NCBI GenBank assembly: GCA_001939145.1
Contig: LSRX01000248.1
Location: forward strand, 405,941-469,940
Reading direction: 5' to 3'
From: Symbiodinium microadriaticum
Lineage: Eukaryota > Sar > Dinophyceae > Suessiales > Symbiodiniaceae
Length of the DNA stretch: 64,000 bases
This document shows, one piece after another, positions 13,201 through 22,620 of this stretch. Position 1 is the stretch's first letter, and the number at the start of each line of letters is the position of its first letter. Under the pieces are notes generated by a model. The model did no database searches and was not told the DNA's origin. It saw only the letters and a program-made list of their open reading frames with translations. The translations under genes were made by a program, and so were the position numbers.

Positions 13201-16200
13201 CAGTCTCGTAGTGTGTGGGTTCACTTTATGCTGGTGGGTCGCCTTCACGCAAATCTGGGCGTGACCTTGGGGAGCTGCCGCAGTCAGACGGTTCCGAGTT
13301 TGCATCAAAGCTTATGCATCAGCGCTAGAGGGAAAGTCATCGACATGCTTGGCGTCGTAATCATGCTTGTTAGAGAGTCCAAAAACGCCAGAATCAGCAT
13401 GATGTCGCCCATGCATACTGGCCTCCGAACCATGGTGTCAGTCTTTGTCGCGATGGCGCGTGTAATCGTACTTGATAGCTAGTGGCAAAGTACCACCAAA
13501 TCTCCAAAGCCGAAATGGCATCTGCTCAGCCAGGCCGCTGGCCTCGACCAGCGTCCGCTCACACGGCGAGAGATTGTCAGGCTGGAGAGATTTACTGTTT
13601 AGGGGAAATAGACTCATCATGCACGCTTGTGTGGGCAGCGTGGAGCAACCCCCAGGTGTCAGATCTGGGCGTTATATGGGGTGTTCGGGATCTTGCGAGG
13701 GGTTTCTAGCTAGGAGGATAGGCTCGAGGCTGGCTACCTGGTTAGCCAGATCTTTGATTTCGTTATTTAATTTATACTACACCGTTTAGCTTCTAAGGGT
13801 GTTGGCACAAGAGCCCTTAGCCCGAAATTCGAGTCATGGGAGCCGATGTATGCACTCCGAGCGGGGCAGGATCCTGATTGTACCGAGCATGCTGAGCCCC
13901 ACAGAGAGGAACCCCGAATTTTTGGAAGCCCCTCTTTGGGTGTTGGGGCTCCCGGCCGGTTCTCGTTTTCACCTTTCATCGCGACTGTGAGCATGAGATA
14001 TCTTGAGCTCGAGGCGAGGATGGAGCATGGTGGGAAGTTTACAAACCCGAACCTCAGTCTAAATCCCAAATCCTATGACCCGACATCCAAAACCGCCAGC
14101 TCTAAATCCTGAACCACCGGGTTTCCGGTGCTATCTGGGTAGTTAGTCGATGTTTCCGACATTTCGAACCGACCAGCGTCTTGAAACCAACCTACCCTAC
14201 ACACTTTGCCCCGCACCCCAACCACTACACTACTTTGGCTTCATCTAGCAGGCATTGCGAGGCTTTCGGGATCGATGAGGCCGGTTGCCCAGCTGTCCGC
14301 AGCAACGGGGTCGTGAAGGGGCCTTACTACTGTATAGCCTAGTATAGTACAGCATAGTATAGCTACATCCGGGGGTTATAAATTGTAATTATTATACTAC
14401 TATATGGGGATCGATAAGGCTGAAAAGTAGTTCGCTCTTTCTGCAGAGTATGGGCTTCGAAGGTGTCCAGTTAGGATCCGTTGGGCATCCGGCATTGTGC
14501 GCTTTCGCGTTCGTGGCAGTTCATAGCACAGCTAGTATAGTATCGTATAGCATAGCATAGCATAGCATAGTATAGTAGAGTATAGTATAGTATAGTATAG
14601 TATAGTATAGTACAGTATAGCTGTATTAGGGACATCATGCTACAAGTGGGTCGCTCTTTCTGCAGATTTTTGTGTCCATCCAGCATCCGTGTGTCCATCA
14701 AGCATCCGGCATTGTGCATGTTAGTGTTCGTTTCAGTTCACTGATGACCAGCATGACCAGGAGATGTGCTGCAATCGTCAGATTCGTGGCTTCTCCGCTG
14801 GACAGAAGGCCTGACGCTTCCGTTTGGCGAGTGCTATTTGGGCCTCAATACTGCACAGTAGAATATAGTGTAACGTACAGTATAGTACAGTATAGTATAG
14901 TATAGCATATTTGCAGACTCCTGAGACGGGAGTTGCTAAGTCATTCTGCATCGCAAGCAGAAGTCTTAGCCTGAATGGTTGCCAGCCGTGCTGGCTCCAA
15001 GTTGGAAAGCTCTTGGACTTCCAGATGTTCTGAGTCACCTAAACCCCTAAACCCCTAAACCCCTAAACCCCTAAACCCTAAATCTGAGTCTGGAGTGCAA
15101 GCCATCAGTCCTCACTCAAGCTATGGTGGACTAGATCTTTGTCGGACTTCTTTCTGCTGGGATGTGGTTCCCTCCGCAGTGAACGTCCACCCACACACCT
15201 CCCCATCTCCTCCACGAAGTAATGATGGTAACAAACAAGGCATGGGCATCAAAAGTAACTCAAAGCCATTCTCCGGTGCTGCATCAGGTGCGGCTGTCCT
15301 TAGCAGCAATGTTTTGGACAAAGCCGTCCGACACTCATCCTGCCAGTGCTTGCATTCTCGGATGACTGCTGGGAGATTTTGTGTTAGTTTTGATTTGTCC
15401 TGCCTGCTGGTCACCCCAAGACATTTCATCGCTCTGGATGAGCCCACGAACTATCTGGACGTTGAGACGGTGGATGCGCTGGGCAAGGTGCCACGGGTAG
15501 AACGCGAGTCGAGCGATTCGTGTGTTTTTCAGATCTGGTTGGTGCTTTTTGACATGGGAAGACCATCATGACCATCCAGAGAGCACGAAGTCAACACTAG
15601 AAGGCCTGACGGATTGACTGCAGTTGGTCCACACTTTCACGGACCGGCATGTTATCCCTATTCAACTTCTGTTCCCATGTAGCAGCTACGTTTGTACACC
15701 CTTCTTGCGAGCGAGGCTCTCACGAACTTCCGCGGGGGAATCATCATGATCGAGCCCAAGAGCGACTTCGTAGAGCGGATCTGCAACGAGAAGTGGGTCC
15801 TGGAGGCGCGCGAACAGCACTCTCATTCGAGCTTCTTCTGGGCTCTCCTGACTCAATCGACAAAGGGCTTTTCATTCGTGAGTATTATCTCAAATCCGGT
15901 AGCAAACAAGCCACGTAACAGCAGGGTTAACTAGCTATTTTGGACGTGTTGCTTATCCTGTCAAAATGTCAGAAGGCGTTTGCGGCTGTGATTATGAGGC
16001 CCACAATGTGCCGCATGGGGTGTAGCCTGGCACTGCTTTTCTGCTATAGTCAAAGGCGGATGAAGCTCCATGATAGATCAATCCTACGCGGTCCGAAACT
16101 CAAAACCTCGGCAACTCCTCTCTTTCAACCCAAAACTGCAGAAATCCTGAGCTGCGCAACGCAACGAGAGCACGAGGAGCTGTTAGGTAGATGTGTGACC

Positions 16201-16327
16201 GGATCTAAACTCTGAATTTCGGACTCTGCTGCTGCAAACTGCAACCCCTCACTGCGTCAACCACACACAGACGTGCCAGGACGGGGTCATGAAGCACGAG
16301 AAGCTGAACAACGGTGTGAAGCGGCAG
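4078..16327 (+). CDS. TEF3: Elongation factor 3-like ABCF ATPase, at least 30 exons (partial)
   Basis: EF3-type ABCF proteins use two ATPase domains to promote E-site tRNA release on the ribosome. Exons read from motifs: 4078-4123, 4344-4414, ~4656-4700, ~4909-4950, 5057-5098, 5165-5223, 5271-5336, 5508-5544, 5768-5803, 5921-5965, 6032-6071, ~6969-7010, ~7097-7240, 10417-10481, 10855-10900, 11165-11206, ~11308-11351, ~11451-11487, ~11588-11630, 11724-11752, 12293-12355, 12491-12523, 12608-12661, 12812-12865, 13534-13580, 14252-14279, 14761-14808, 15288-15325, 15421-15487, 15716-15805, 16280-16327. Phases agree across nearly all joins. Order: Walker A1, signature, Walker B1, H-loop, linker, Walker A2, chromodomain insert, signature 2, Walker B2, C-terminal strand. 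Introns start with GC (4124, 5545, 14809), GA (4415, 10482, 11207) or GT (5337, 15326) and end in AG. Most of the HEAT region, the exons from 7240 to 10417 and the C-terminal tail were not found. The gene looks functional: no stop or frame break appears inside a recognised exon. Confidence 0.9.
4909..5336 (+). CDS. TEF3: EF3-like, ABC domain 1: signature and Walker B (exons 4909-4950, 5057-5098, 5165-5223, 5271-5336)
   Basis: The joined exons read ENKALEYCIKMAK, DIGVNDAGRDTLLK, VGFDEAKLNDPVSELSTGWR and MRLTLAVSMLKHADLVLLDEP. ELSTGW is the ABC signature (LSGGW in most EF3s) and LVLLDEP is Walker B. The joins need three short introns of 106, 66 and 47 nt with donors GA (4951), GT (5099) and GC (5224). 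The 47-nt intron is flanked by GGAGG on both sides. Thr replaces the first Gly of LSGGW, a mild departure. Confidence 0.9.
5508..6071 (+). CDS. TEF3: EF3-like, ABC domain 1: D-loop and switch region (exons 5508-5544, 5768-5803, 5921-5965, 6032-6071)
   Basis: Exon 5508-5544 completes the EPTNHLD D-loop, whose Thr codon is split by a GT-AG intron (5337-5507), and gives EESVRWLS. The next exons read DYILSITSSSVM and VISHEPKFLNKICTH, where SHEPKFL matches the SHDSxFL switch-histidine motif of EF3. The last reads VVAYVDKKLEYTEG, the strand before the GNxxxF segment. Donors are GC (5545), GT (5804), GT (5966) and GC (6072). All phases agree. Confidence 0.9.
6149..6245. repeat. TA/CA microsatellite inside an EF3 intron
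   Basis: Alternating TA and CA units lie in the intron between the exons at 6032-6071 and 6969. More CATG/CATA-rich sequence follows at 6450-6800. Confidence 0.9.
6969..7240 (+). CDS. TEF3: EF3-like, linker between ABC domains (exons 6969-~7010 and 7097-~7240)
   Basis: The exon at 6969 begins GNFDTFAQKKGLS, completing the EGN codon from the previous exon and matching the GNxxxF motif after the first ABC domain of EF3. The exon after the AG at 7095-7096 reads EQIDSMLSGNLSFDTKKE followed by an acidic stretch and FPMLTPAAG, a plausible inter-domain linker. The 3' limits of both exons are approximate. The 3.2 kb to the next recognised exon (10417) holds microsatellites and unassigned DNA, and at least one exon is missing there. 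Confidence 0.65.
10240..10390. repeat. TA/TATG microsatellite
   Basis: Two TA runs, around 10248-10272 and 10365-10385, are linked by TATG and TAGA units. They lie within the long EF3 intron before exon 10417. Confidence 0.9.
10417..11206 (+). CDS. TEF3: EF3-like, ABC domain 2: Walker A and following strand (exons 10417-10481, 10855-10900, 11165-11206)
   Basis: Exon 10417-10481 reads DYLFQDCTGKLSLSSRVAIC and then GR. It joins NGCGKSTLMTLLCSE in exon 10855-10900, giving the second Walker A motif GRNGCGKST. The Arg codon is split by an intron with a GA donor (10482), and CAGGA occurs at both intron ends. Exon 11165-11206 reads VWRHHNLRLAYMKQ, the counterpart of the RIAYIKQ strand after the P-loop in yeast EF3. 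A small exon is probably missing between 10900 and 11165. Confidence 0.88.
11308..11752 (+). CDS. TEF3: EF3-like, ABC domain 2: helical stretch before the chromodomain (four short exons)
   Basis: The exons read DHLKALGPFFDTSP (11308), FVYITERFKERY (11451-11487), DGYDGDLQKRLIE (from 11588) and EDEEDALRRK (11724-11752). They correspond to the HIESHLDKTPSEYIQWRF region and the following acidic helix of yeast EF3. The first join uses a GA donor at 11207 with CAGGA repeated at both ends. The boundaries near 11351 and 11630 are uncertain by several bases. Confidence 0.75.
12293..12661 (+). CDS. TEF3: EF3-like chromodomain insert (exons 12293-12355, 12491-12523, 12608-12661)
   Basis: The exons read ELAKQHGKYGNEVAELVSRT plus K, VGNHLAYEVRW, and DGLDDPKQNTVEPISKLK. 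The pattern YEVRWDGLDDPKQNTVEP is a canonical chromodomain core, with aromatic residues Y and W and the W-x-GL turn. A chromodomain inserted in the second ATPase domain is a hallmark of EF3 within the ABCF class, and it separates this protein from GCN20 and other ABCF members. Donors are GT (12356), GC (12524) and GT (12662). The intron after 12661 carries TTTAGGG repeats. Confidence 0.9.
12812..14808 (+). CDS. TEF3: EF3-like, ABC domain 2: post-chromodomain to signature (exons 12812-12865, 13534-13580, 14252-14279, 14761-14808)
   Basis: The exons read AMGLDKVIIACDERIAAK, AAGLDQRPLTRREIVR, HCEAFGIDE and EMCCNRQIRGFSAGQK. RPLTRREIVRHCEAFGID matches the RPLTRKEIEEHCSMLGLD stretch of yeast EF3. 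QIRGFSAGQK is the second ABC signature, with Phe-Ser-Ala-Gly in place of Leu-Ser-Gly-Gly. The 28-nt exon 14252-14279 sits between introns of 671 and 481 nt; the first is flanked by CAGGC on both sides. GC donors occur at 13581, 14280 and 14809. Confidence 0.9.
14533..14620. repeat. TATAG/CATAG pentamer array
   Basis: About 17 tandem units of TATAG or CATAG occur with few changes, inside the EF3 intron 14280-14760. Shorter blocks of the same pentamer lie at 14330-14365 and 14858-14910, so the unit has spread locally. Confidence 0.9.
15038..15085. repeat. Telomere-type CCCCTAAA/CCCTAAA array within an intron
   Basis: Four CCCCTAAA units are followed by CCCTAAA within the EF3 intron 14809-15287. 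This is the plant/alveolate-type TTTAGGG telomere repeat on the opposite strand. Shorter copies occur at about 2864, 3105, 8055, 8240, 10068, 12755, 22230, 24990, 25507, 31490, 52090, 58163, 61068, 61335, 62124 and 63140. Confidence 0.9.
15288..16327 (+). CDS. TEF3: EF3-like, ABC domain 2: Walker B to C-terminal strand (exons 15288-15325, 15421-15487, 15716-15805, 16280-16327)
   Basis: The exons read VRLSLAAMFWTKP, HFIALDEPTNYLDVETVDAL plus GK, ALTNFRGGIIMIEPKSDFVE plus RICNEKWVLE, and DGVMKHEKLNNGVKRQ. ALDEPTNYLD is Walker B plus D-loop. The switch position reads IEPKSDF where yeast EF3 has THSAEF, so the switch histidine appears to be replaced by proline, an oddity worth checking. Donors are GT (15326), GT (15488), GC (15806) and GC (16328). 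The protein must continue past 16327, but no further exon was recognised. Confidence 0.9.
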
Positions 16328-17017
16328 GCCTAGGACCTTGAAAGCCAGCTGGCGTCGGGTCATGTTCGACAGTTCCTGTGACGGTGAGATTGTTGGCCTA
16401 TATGATGGGAGAAGATTCAACCTGTGAGGTCCGTGTTGGGTTTTCGTCAAGCAAGCTTTCAGCCGTTGCAAAGCAAGTCGAAGGATTCAAGTCGCGCAGT
16501 TTAGGGCTCGGTGAGTTAGGGTCGATGGCGTAAATTCTAAGTAGCTTGGGGCTTGGGAAGTTCGAGGTTTCATCTTCGTGACCTTCCGCAGTGTCTAGCA
16601 CCTGGCTTTCTGTTTTAAGCCTTTGCCGCAGAGTTGCAACTCTCCCCTCGTGGCCGCCAGAAAGCCCGCAGGAGAGGCTGGCCCAGACATCTCCTCTCTA
16701 AGTCTGCAGTTACGGTCCATCCACGTGCGCAGCCAAACTCTAACACCCCTCCCCGAAGTTAGGAGGGCAAGCCAACCTTTGCAGCGGTCGTCTACTGGAG
16801 TCCCATGAACTCGCTTGCCAGACCAGGAGCTTCCAAGAATTGCCCATAGTATGAAGAGTTAATAGCAGGAATGGTAATAACATTCATAGAAAAAATACTA
16901 ACTGGTTTCCTTCGGCGTTGGGAGAATTGGGAGAATTAGGACCTAGGATTGTGGTTTTTCGGTCGGGCCTTAAAGAGGATGTAGGAGTGAGAATTGGAGG
17001 ATTATGTGTGTGTATGT

Positions 17018-17037
17018 ATAGATAGATAGATAGATAC

Positions 17038-17074
<37 letters not shown>

Positions 17075-17076
17075 CA
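17018..17076. repeat. GATA tetranucleotide repeat
   Basis: About 13 GATA units with one or two CATA interruptions. Confidence 0.9.
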
Positions 17077-17544
17077 CATATACACACGTAGAGATAGGGG
17101 CCTGAAGGAGGAATTTCGGATTGGGGGGTTTAGATGGCCTGAGGGGCTCGAGATTTAGGGCTTCGGGGAGGCCTGGGTTGAACAGTGGCTAGGATCTACG
17201 GTTTGGGGCTCATGTTTTATAGGGCTTGGGGTTTTGGGTTCAGGTTTCAGGGTTGTTTTGTGCGGCATATGCAGATCTGCAGCCTTGTTGCCATCGTGAA
17301 GACGTCTTGAATGGATGCGCCGGGGTACCCACATGAGGTTGAATTACATAACATGCTCGCCTTACCCAAGTTCAGAATGTTTGGGTCATGGGTTTAGTGT
17401 TAGAGCTCAGGCATGGAGATTTTGGGATATACGGCTGGCTTTAGCTTTCAGACGCTGAGTGTGGGGCATTGAGGTTGTAGGTGCTTCGCGGTTAGGATGT
17501 CGCGGACGCTCTTCGGGCGCCGTGTCTTCACAGTTTAAGTTTTG

Positions 17545-17656
17545 CCAGAGACTCCAAAAACCCTGAATCAAAGAATGCACCTAAGATTATAATGGGAACC
17601 CTGATTGTAACAGTTTAAGGTACATTTCTTAATTAAAGGGTTTTGGAGTCTCTGGG
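17545..17656. mobile_element. MITE-like element with terminal inverted repeats
   Basis: The left end CCAGAGACTCCAAAAACCC and the right end GGGTTTTGGAGTCTCTGG are inverted copies over about 18 bases with one indel. They enclose roughly 75 bases of AT-rich DNA. No clear target-site duplication was seen. The size and structure are those of a short non-autonomous element or an introner. Confidence 0.6.
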
Positions 17657-20600
17657 AACTACAAGTAATGCTATTCTTGGTAAGAGTTTTCATAGTATGA
17701 GTCGTAATCAGAGTAATCAGTGGGGAGGATTCCCTCTCGTCCTGGAGGCTCCTGGCAGGTCGTGCGTTTTTGGCAGCTGAGCTGCAGTTCCAGCATGTTC
17801 CTGGCTCCAAGAGCGAGTTTAAAGTGTGCAAAACTGTTATTTGTACTGTGGAAGATCAGAAGGTTAGGTTAGACTACGTGCAAGACATCATTACATCAAA
17901 GCTGACCCCATGCCATGTGTTTTTGGGTGTACTGAGTTTCTTAGCTCATTCGTCCTGAAATATATTCGCACTATTGATTTTCCTTGTATTGCCAGGCCAA
18001 CACTCGGATTTGTGCTGCTGGGATCCGTTGCGAATAGTCTCGCAGTCATTGTGCTACTGCCCATGCTACTGTACAGAGGAAGAATCGCTGGCAGCAAAAA
18101 AGGAGACCGAAACGACTCAGCCTGTTTTTTTGAAGTGTGGAGGCCACATTCGACGTTAGGCCTCCGCTAACAGCGGTAAGGCTTATGGGGAGTTCGGCGT
18201 TTCGATTTCGACCTTGGGGCTTCAGCGAGCATTCACAATCATCCCGGATCATCCCCGTAGGAATCGGAACAACAAACATTGTATTCCTGAAGAACCGCTG
18301 CAGCACCGCTCTCGTGGCTTCCCCAAGCCCGAAAGTGCAGGGTAAGTGTGAGTCCGGTGTTGTGATGCTGACGGTGCTGCAGATCACTCGTGATCTTCAG
18401 AATTCTTTTGGGGCGGCCTTCTGCGGCACAATGAAGCAGAAGTCATGGAGATAAGACTAGTAGCTACGGCTACCGTCCACACCACACCTCCACAGTAAAT
18501 GACCGACGTTTTCATACTCCAAACTCCAATCCCTGCCCAAGCCCAAGCTTCTTACGAGGCCTTCGAACCCGAAGCCTTAATCCCTAGGCCAATGCCCTCT
18601 GAACCATACACCATATCTTATGAGTTCCCCGGACAGGCGCGGTCAGTTCAGCGATCCGGGAAGCATCCTTTCATCGACTGCTGAGATCCGACAGATCTGG
18701 CAGGGCCTGTGGACGGTGTTGGGCGGTGTTGGGTCTTTTTCCAGGTTTCGGTTGAAGGCTGCAAGATTGAGGACTGTTAGGTTTGGAGGTCTCGCGCTGG
18801 GGGTGTCCATTTGGGTGTTTCTGTTTCATGCCAGTGGTTGGTGGGCTCTGCCCCAGCAGCCTTAGATGAAATTGCGGCAAGCAAAAGCTTGTGCCTGAAA
18901 TGTGTAAAGTTCCCAGTCAGTGGCCCTTCTGGGGCACTTGTAGAAGACACCCTAAGATGATCGGAATTTTGAGAGACTTTAACATGGCAGCTTTCTCGGC
19001 AACTGGGCTTCTGGGCTCTCGCAGTCATGAGTGTCCTCAGCCTCCGAGCCATTCTTTGCTTCTGGTTCTTCATGGTGTAGGAGTGTCCCAGCGCGTCGTG
19101 TTCTATGTGATATTCTTGTGTGATACATAGGTTGCTGGTTTTCATCTAGCCTACTGTTGAAGTGGTCGCCCCGGTAGTGCTATCAGCACAGGCTGAGATG
19201 ATGTTGCTAACGATGAGGTGATGATTGTGATGATGATGGTGATGATGACGTCAGCAATGATGATCCTGATCATGACAATGATGCTAGTGTTGAGTTAACA
19301 CGACCATGCTTGCTCGCAGAGGCCCAGCAATGGTAGCCCAATTCCGAGAAAGGCCACGTGTCCGCCTTCAGCCGAGAGTCAGCAAGCCTTCCACTGGAAG
19401 ACTGCCCTCTGTTTCGTCCTGGGTTGTTATGCTTGACCGACGTCGGATAGTTTTTTATGGCATGAGTTGCCTCGGATCATCATGTATCGCAGTGCCGTGT
19501 CGTTATTTTGGCTTGGCTGTTGAAGGCAGTGTTTAATTAGCAGTCATTGGCGGCAGAGAGGGGTCTCTTGTGAGTTTTCCAGTCGCCAGGCAAGTTTAAA
19601 AGCCCAACCTAACTACCCTAGCCGAAAAACACTCTGGTCGTCAGTATACGCTGCGGGTATGCGCTAGCTTTTGTTTTCCATGTAACAGCATTGCCTGTGC
19701 CACAAGATTTCTGCCCGCCGACGCGCGTTTAAACAAAGCAGTGGCCGGGGCAATACGAAGTTGAGCCCCGTGCTTTCATGCTGAGTTCCTTTCAAGGCCT
19801 GAGCTTGGTCAAAACAGGAGGGATCCTTTTGGTGATGCTATTCTTGCAAAACCTCTCTGACACTTGAAAGTCGGTCTGTGCATCCCGAGGGGGGAGAGGC
19901 AGAGAGAGAGAGAGAGAGAGAGAGAAGAAGGGGGTCCCCCCTTGTCGTTTGAAAACTGGTGCGGGGCCCTTTCCTTCCTCGCCCCTCCGTCTGGTGATGC
20001 CTTGAGCCTCGTTCCCATGCTTCTGCTGCAGTTGGCTCCGACCTTGCCTATTGCGAGCAAAGTCGCAACGCCTCAGCCCCGACTTTGAGCACCATCCGTA
20101 CCCTGTTGGGGCCTGTACACTGCAACGCGGGCTGTGACCAGAGCTTCCGTCTCGCAGTCGTGTATAGATCAGTGGGATGGGGGCCTCTTGGGATCCTGTA
20201 GCTTACTGAGTCCCTGCCTGCCTGCTTGTTCCTGTACATATTAGTTTGAGGGAGGTTTTTTGTTGTACAGACAGAACTTCCTGTGGGTTGTCTACCCCAC
20301 ATCTCAGGCAGGGGTTTTGGTGTTGATCTGCACCAAAACCCTCTTAACCCTGCCGAAAGAAAGAGAGAGAGAGAGAGAGTTCAACGGTCTGAGGGACCCC
20401 AGAAGCACACCACTCAATAAAACAATTGGTGGTGGGGCGGGCCAAAGGCTTGAGGGTCGGCGACGCTGACCCCTAAGCCCTGCAGAAAGAAGAAAGAGAG
20501 AGAGCGGGAGCGCAGAAGGAGAAGAGGAAGAAGAAGCAGAAAAAGGGTGAGCAAACGCGCTGAGCTGGATGTCCGCTCATGTCTGTAATGCCGAAACAGG

Positions 20601-21053
20601 GAATGAGAGAGCACACAGAGAGATAAACCAGCAATAAATTCCTGTGCTTTGTGTCCGGAGCTTTCTCGTGTGCTGTGAGAAAGAGCTGGTTGGGCTTGCC
20701 AGTTTTGCCAGCACGCGAAGTCAGCGAGCGATGATAGCATGTTGCAGTGTTGCAGTGTGCTTTAGTATGTTATACTACGCCATAATATATGGGGGCCTAT
20801 TGTAGTATACTGTACCACCTAGTATGTTATAGTATGTTATTGGCCTAGTTTTGTTTCTCTATTTGGCTGCGATTTTACCGACGAAATGTTGGGATCCTTA
20901 GCTGTTTCAGCTCAGATGTGGAGAGGGTTTCATGACCGCTGAGAGCCCTGCGGCTGCGGCTTGCTCAGGCCCCCTTCAGCCACTCGCAGAGTATAGTTTA
21001 GTGCAGTATAGTCTACATAGTATAGGCTTTGAGAGACCGGTGCTCACTGGAAG

Positions 21054-21129
21054 GATGGCACCCCGCAGCTTCGACACCACCTTCCGTGGCATGACCAAGC
21101 GGCAGTTAGAGGAGCTATTGAGGGTTTAG
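21054..21129 (+). CDS. Candidate exon, unidentified
   Basis: After an AAG acceptor-like site at 21051-21053 the frame reads MAPRSFDTTFRGMTKRQLEE and then LL, ending at a TAG in a following telomere-like tract. GC-rich third positions and a well-mixed composition look coding, unlike the surrounding repeats. It could belong to a gene starting here or to the end of the EF3-like gene. No family was recognised. Confidence 0.25.
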
Positions 21130-21489
21130 GGTGTAAGGTTCAGGGGATTTTTAGGGTGTAAGGTTCAGGTGTCTTTTTCAGGCTGTGTTTGAGTCTCGAG
21201 AGCCCTTCGTTTCCGGGGCTCTTCTGGGTGCCGCTTCGACGAGCTGCGTGCCGGGACCCCGCCCAAGCCTCGGGATATGATCCAGCCGAATGTGAGAAAA
21301 GAAGCTGCGGAATCAAGGAGTACCATGCTGAACTGCATCCTTACATGAAGGAATGTGCTGCTAAGACACAGCTAAAGACACGAGAAGTAGTACTATACAG
21401 AATGCAAAACTCGAAGCATCGCGGGGATCTCGCTTGCACTGCCCTTGGGAACCCCATTTTCTCATATTCTATCCTCTCCTAAAGCCGAT

Positions 21490-22095
21490 ACCCTCGCACA
21501 CGCAAATATGCGAGAATATACTAGAACACACGCTAATGTACGGTAATATAAAATATACTACAACATGCTATAGTATACCGGGGTATACTACAACATATAC
21601 TTAGTTTACCATACTATACGATGGCATACTATACCTAGCCATGCTATACTCCAACATACGATAGTAGCCTGTCAAATGCTGCAACACACTCCAATCTACC
21701 ATAATGTGCCATTAGCACGATGTACTATTGTATCCAGCTCAAGCATGAAATAATAATATGCCATACGATACTATAAAGTACAATAAGCCGCAACAACATA
21801 CTACAAGATTGCACAATATGCTAGAACGTACTATGATATACCAGGAGCTACTACGTATAACCTACAGCATAACATACTACACGACAGCATCCTCCAATGA
21901 ACTGTAGCAAACTATACTACATCATGATGTGCTATAAGGACAACATAACGTTCTATAACACACTACGGTGTACCGTAATGTGCTATAACATGTTATATTG
22001 CACTGCAATGTGCTACAAGATACTGCAACCTGCATGATGCGTTGTAACATGCTGTAATATAATATGCTGTAACATACTGCAGTATCCTGTGCTCG
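21490..22095. repeat. Degenerate TACTA/CAACATA short-unit array
   Basis: About 600 bases dominated by ATACTA, CTACAACATA and CTATAA units in a shifting order. It resembles a decayed pentamer/decamer satellite related to the TATAG block at 14.5 kb. Not coding. Confidence 0.7.
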
Positions 22096-22499
22096 GAGGA
22101 TGCAGCCGGTGCAGATTTGCGGCATCACCTAGGCCGCAAAATCTTCGCGTCTGCCGGCTGAAAGAAGCTTAGCGTTGTGGGTTCAAGGCCCAATCGTTCG
22201 GGTTCAAGTTTAGGGCAGTGGGCTTTAGGTTCAGGGATTAGGGTTTAGGGGGCGGAGCCACAAGGCTGTGACGATTGGATTTCATTTCTGGTCTCAGAGT
22301 CGGCACCTGCCGGTTACTGAATCTACAGCAGCTGTGCACTGAACGCGTTTAATGCAAAAGAGGCCATCGGGAGTTCCTTGTGTTTGTTTGCGCAGGTTTC
22401 CTTTCTGTTGTTCTGGCGTGTTTTTCGATGTTTGCGGGTAAAATCTACAAGTTTAGAGGTGTACAATGCATTCGTTCGCTCAATGCCGTCATCACCGCC

Positions 22500-22575
22500 A
22501 TGGTCATGCTGATGATGATGATACTGATGATCTTCACCATCATCACCATCATCATCGGCGTCGCCATCGGCATCA

Positions 22576-22606
<31 letters not shown>

Positions 22607-22620
22607 CATCATCATTTTGA
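22500..22620. repeat. ATC/ATG trinucleotide repeat
   Basis: Runs of CATCATCACCATC and ATGATG units; frames through it encode artificial poly-His or poly-Ile stretches. Confidence 0.85.

Larger units (their letters stand above)
16400..20990. other. Region without recognised genes
   Basis: Mixed sequence with TTTAGGG-like fragments, a GATA tetramer run (about 17018-17075), an inverted-repeat element (17545-17656), TGATGA-rich sequence near 19200-19280, and GA runs at 19900-19925, 20360-20380 and 20490-20545. The unfound 3' end of the EF3-like gene may lie here. No frame shows a conserved motif. Confidence 0.5.
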
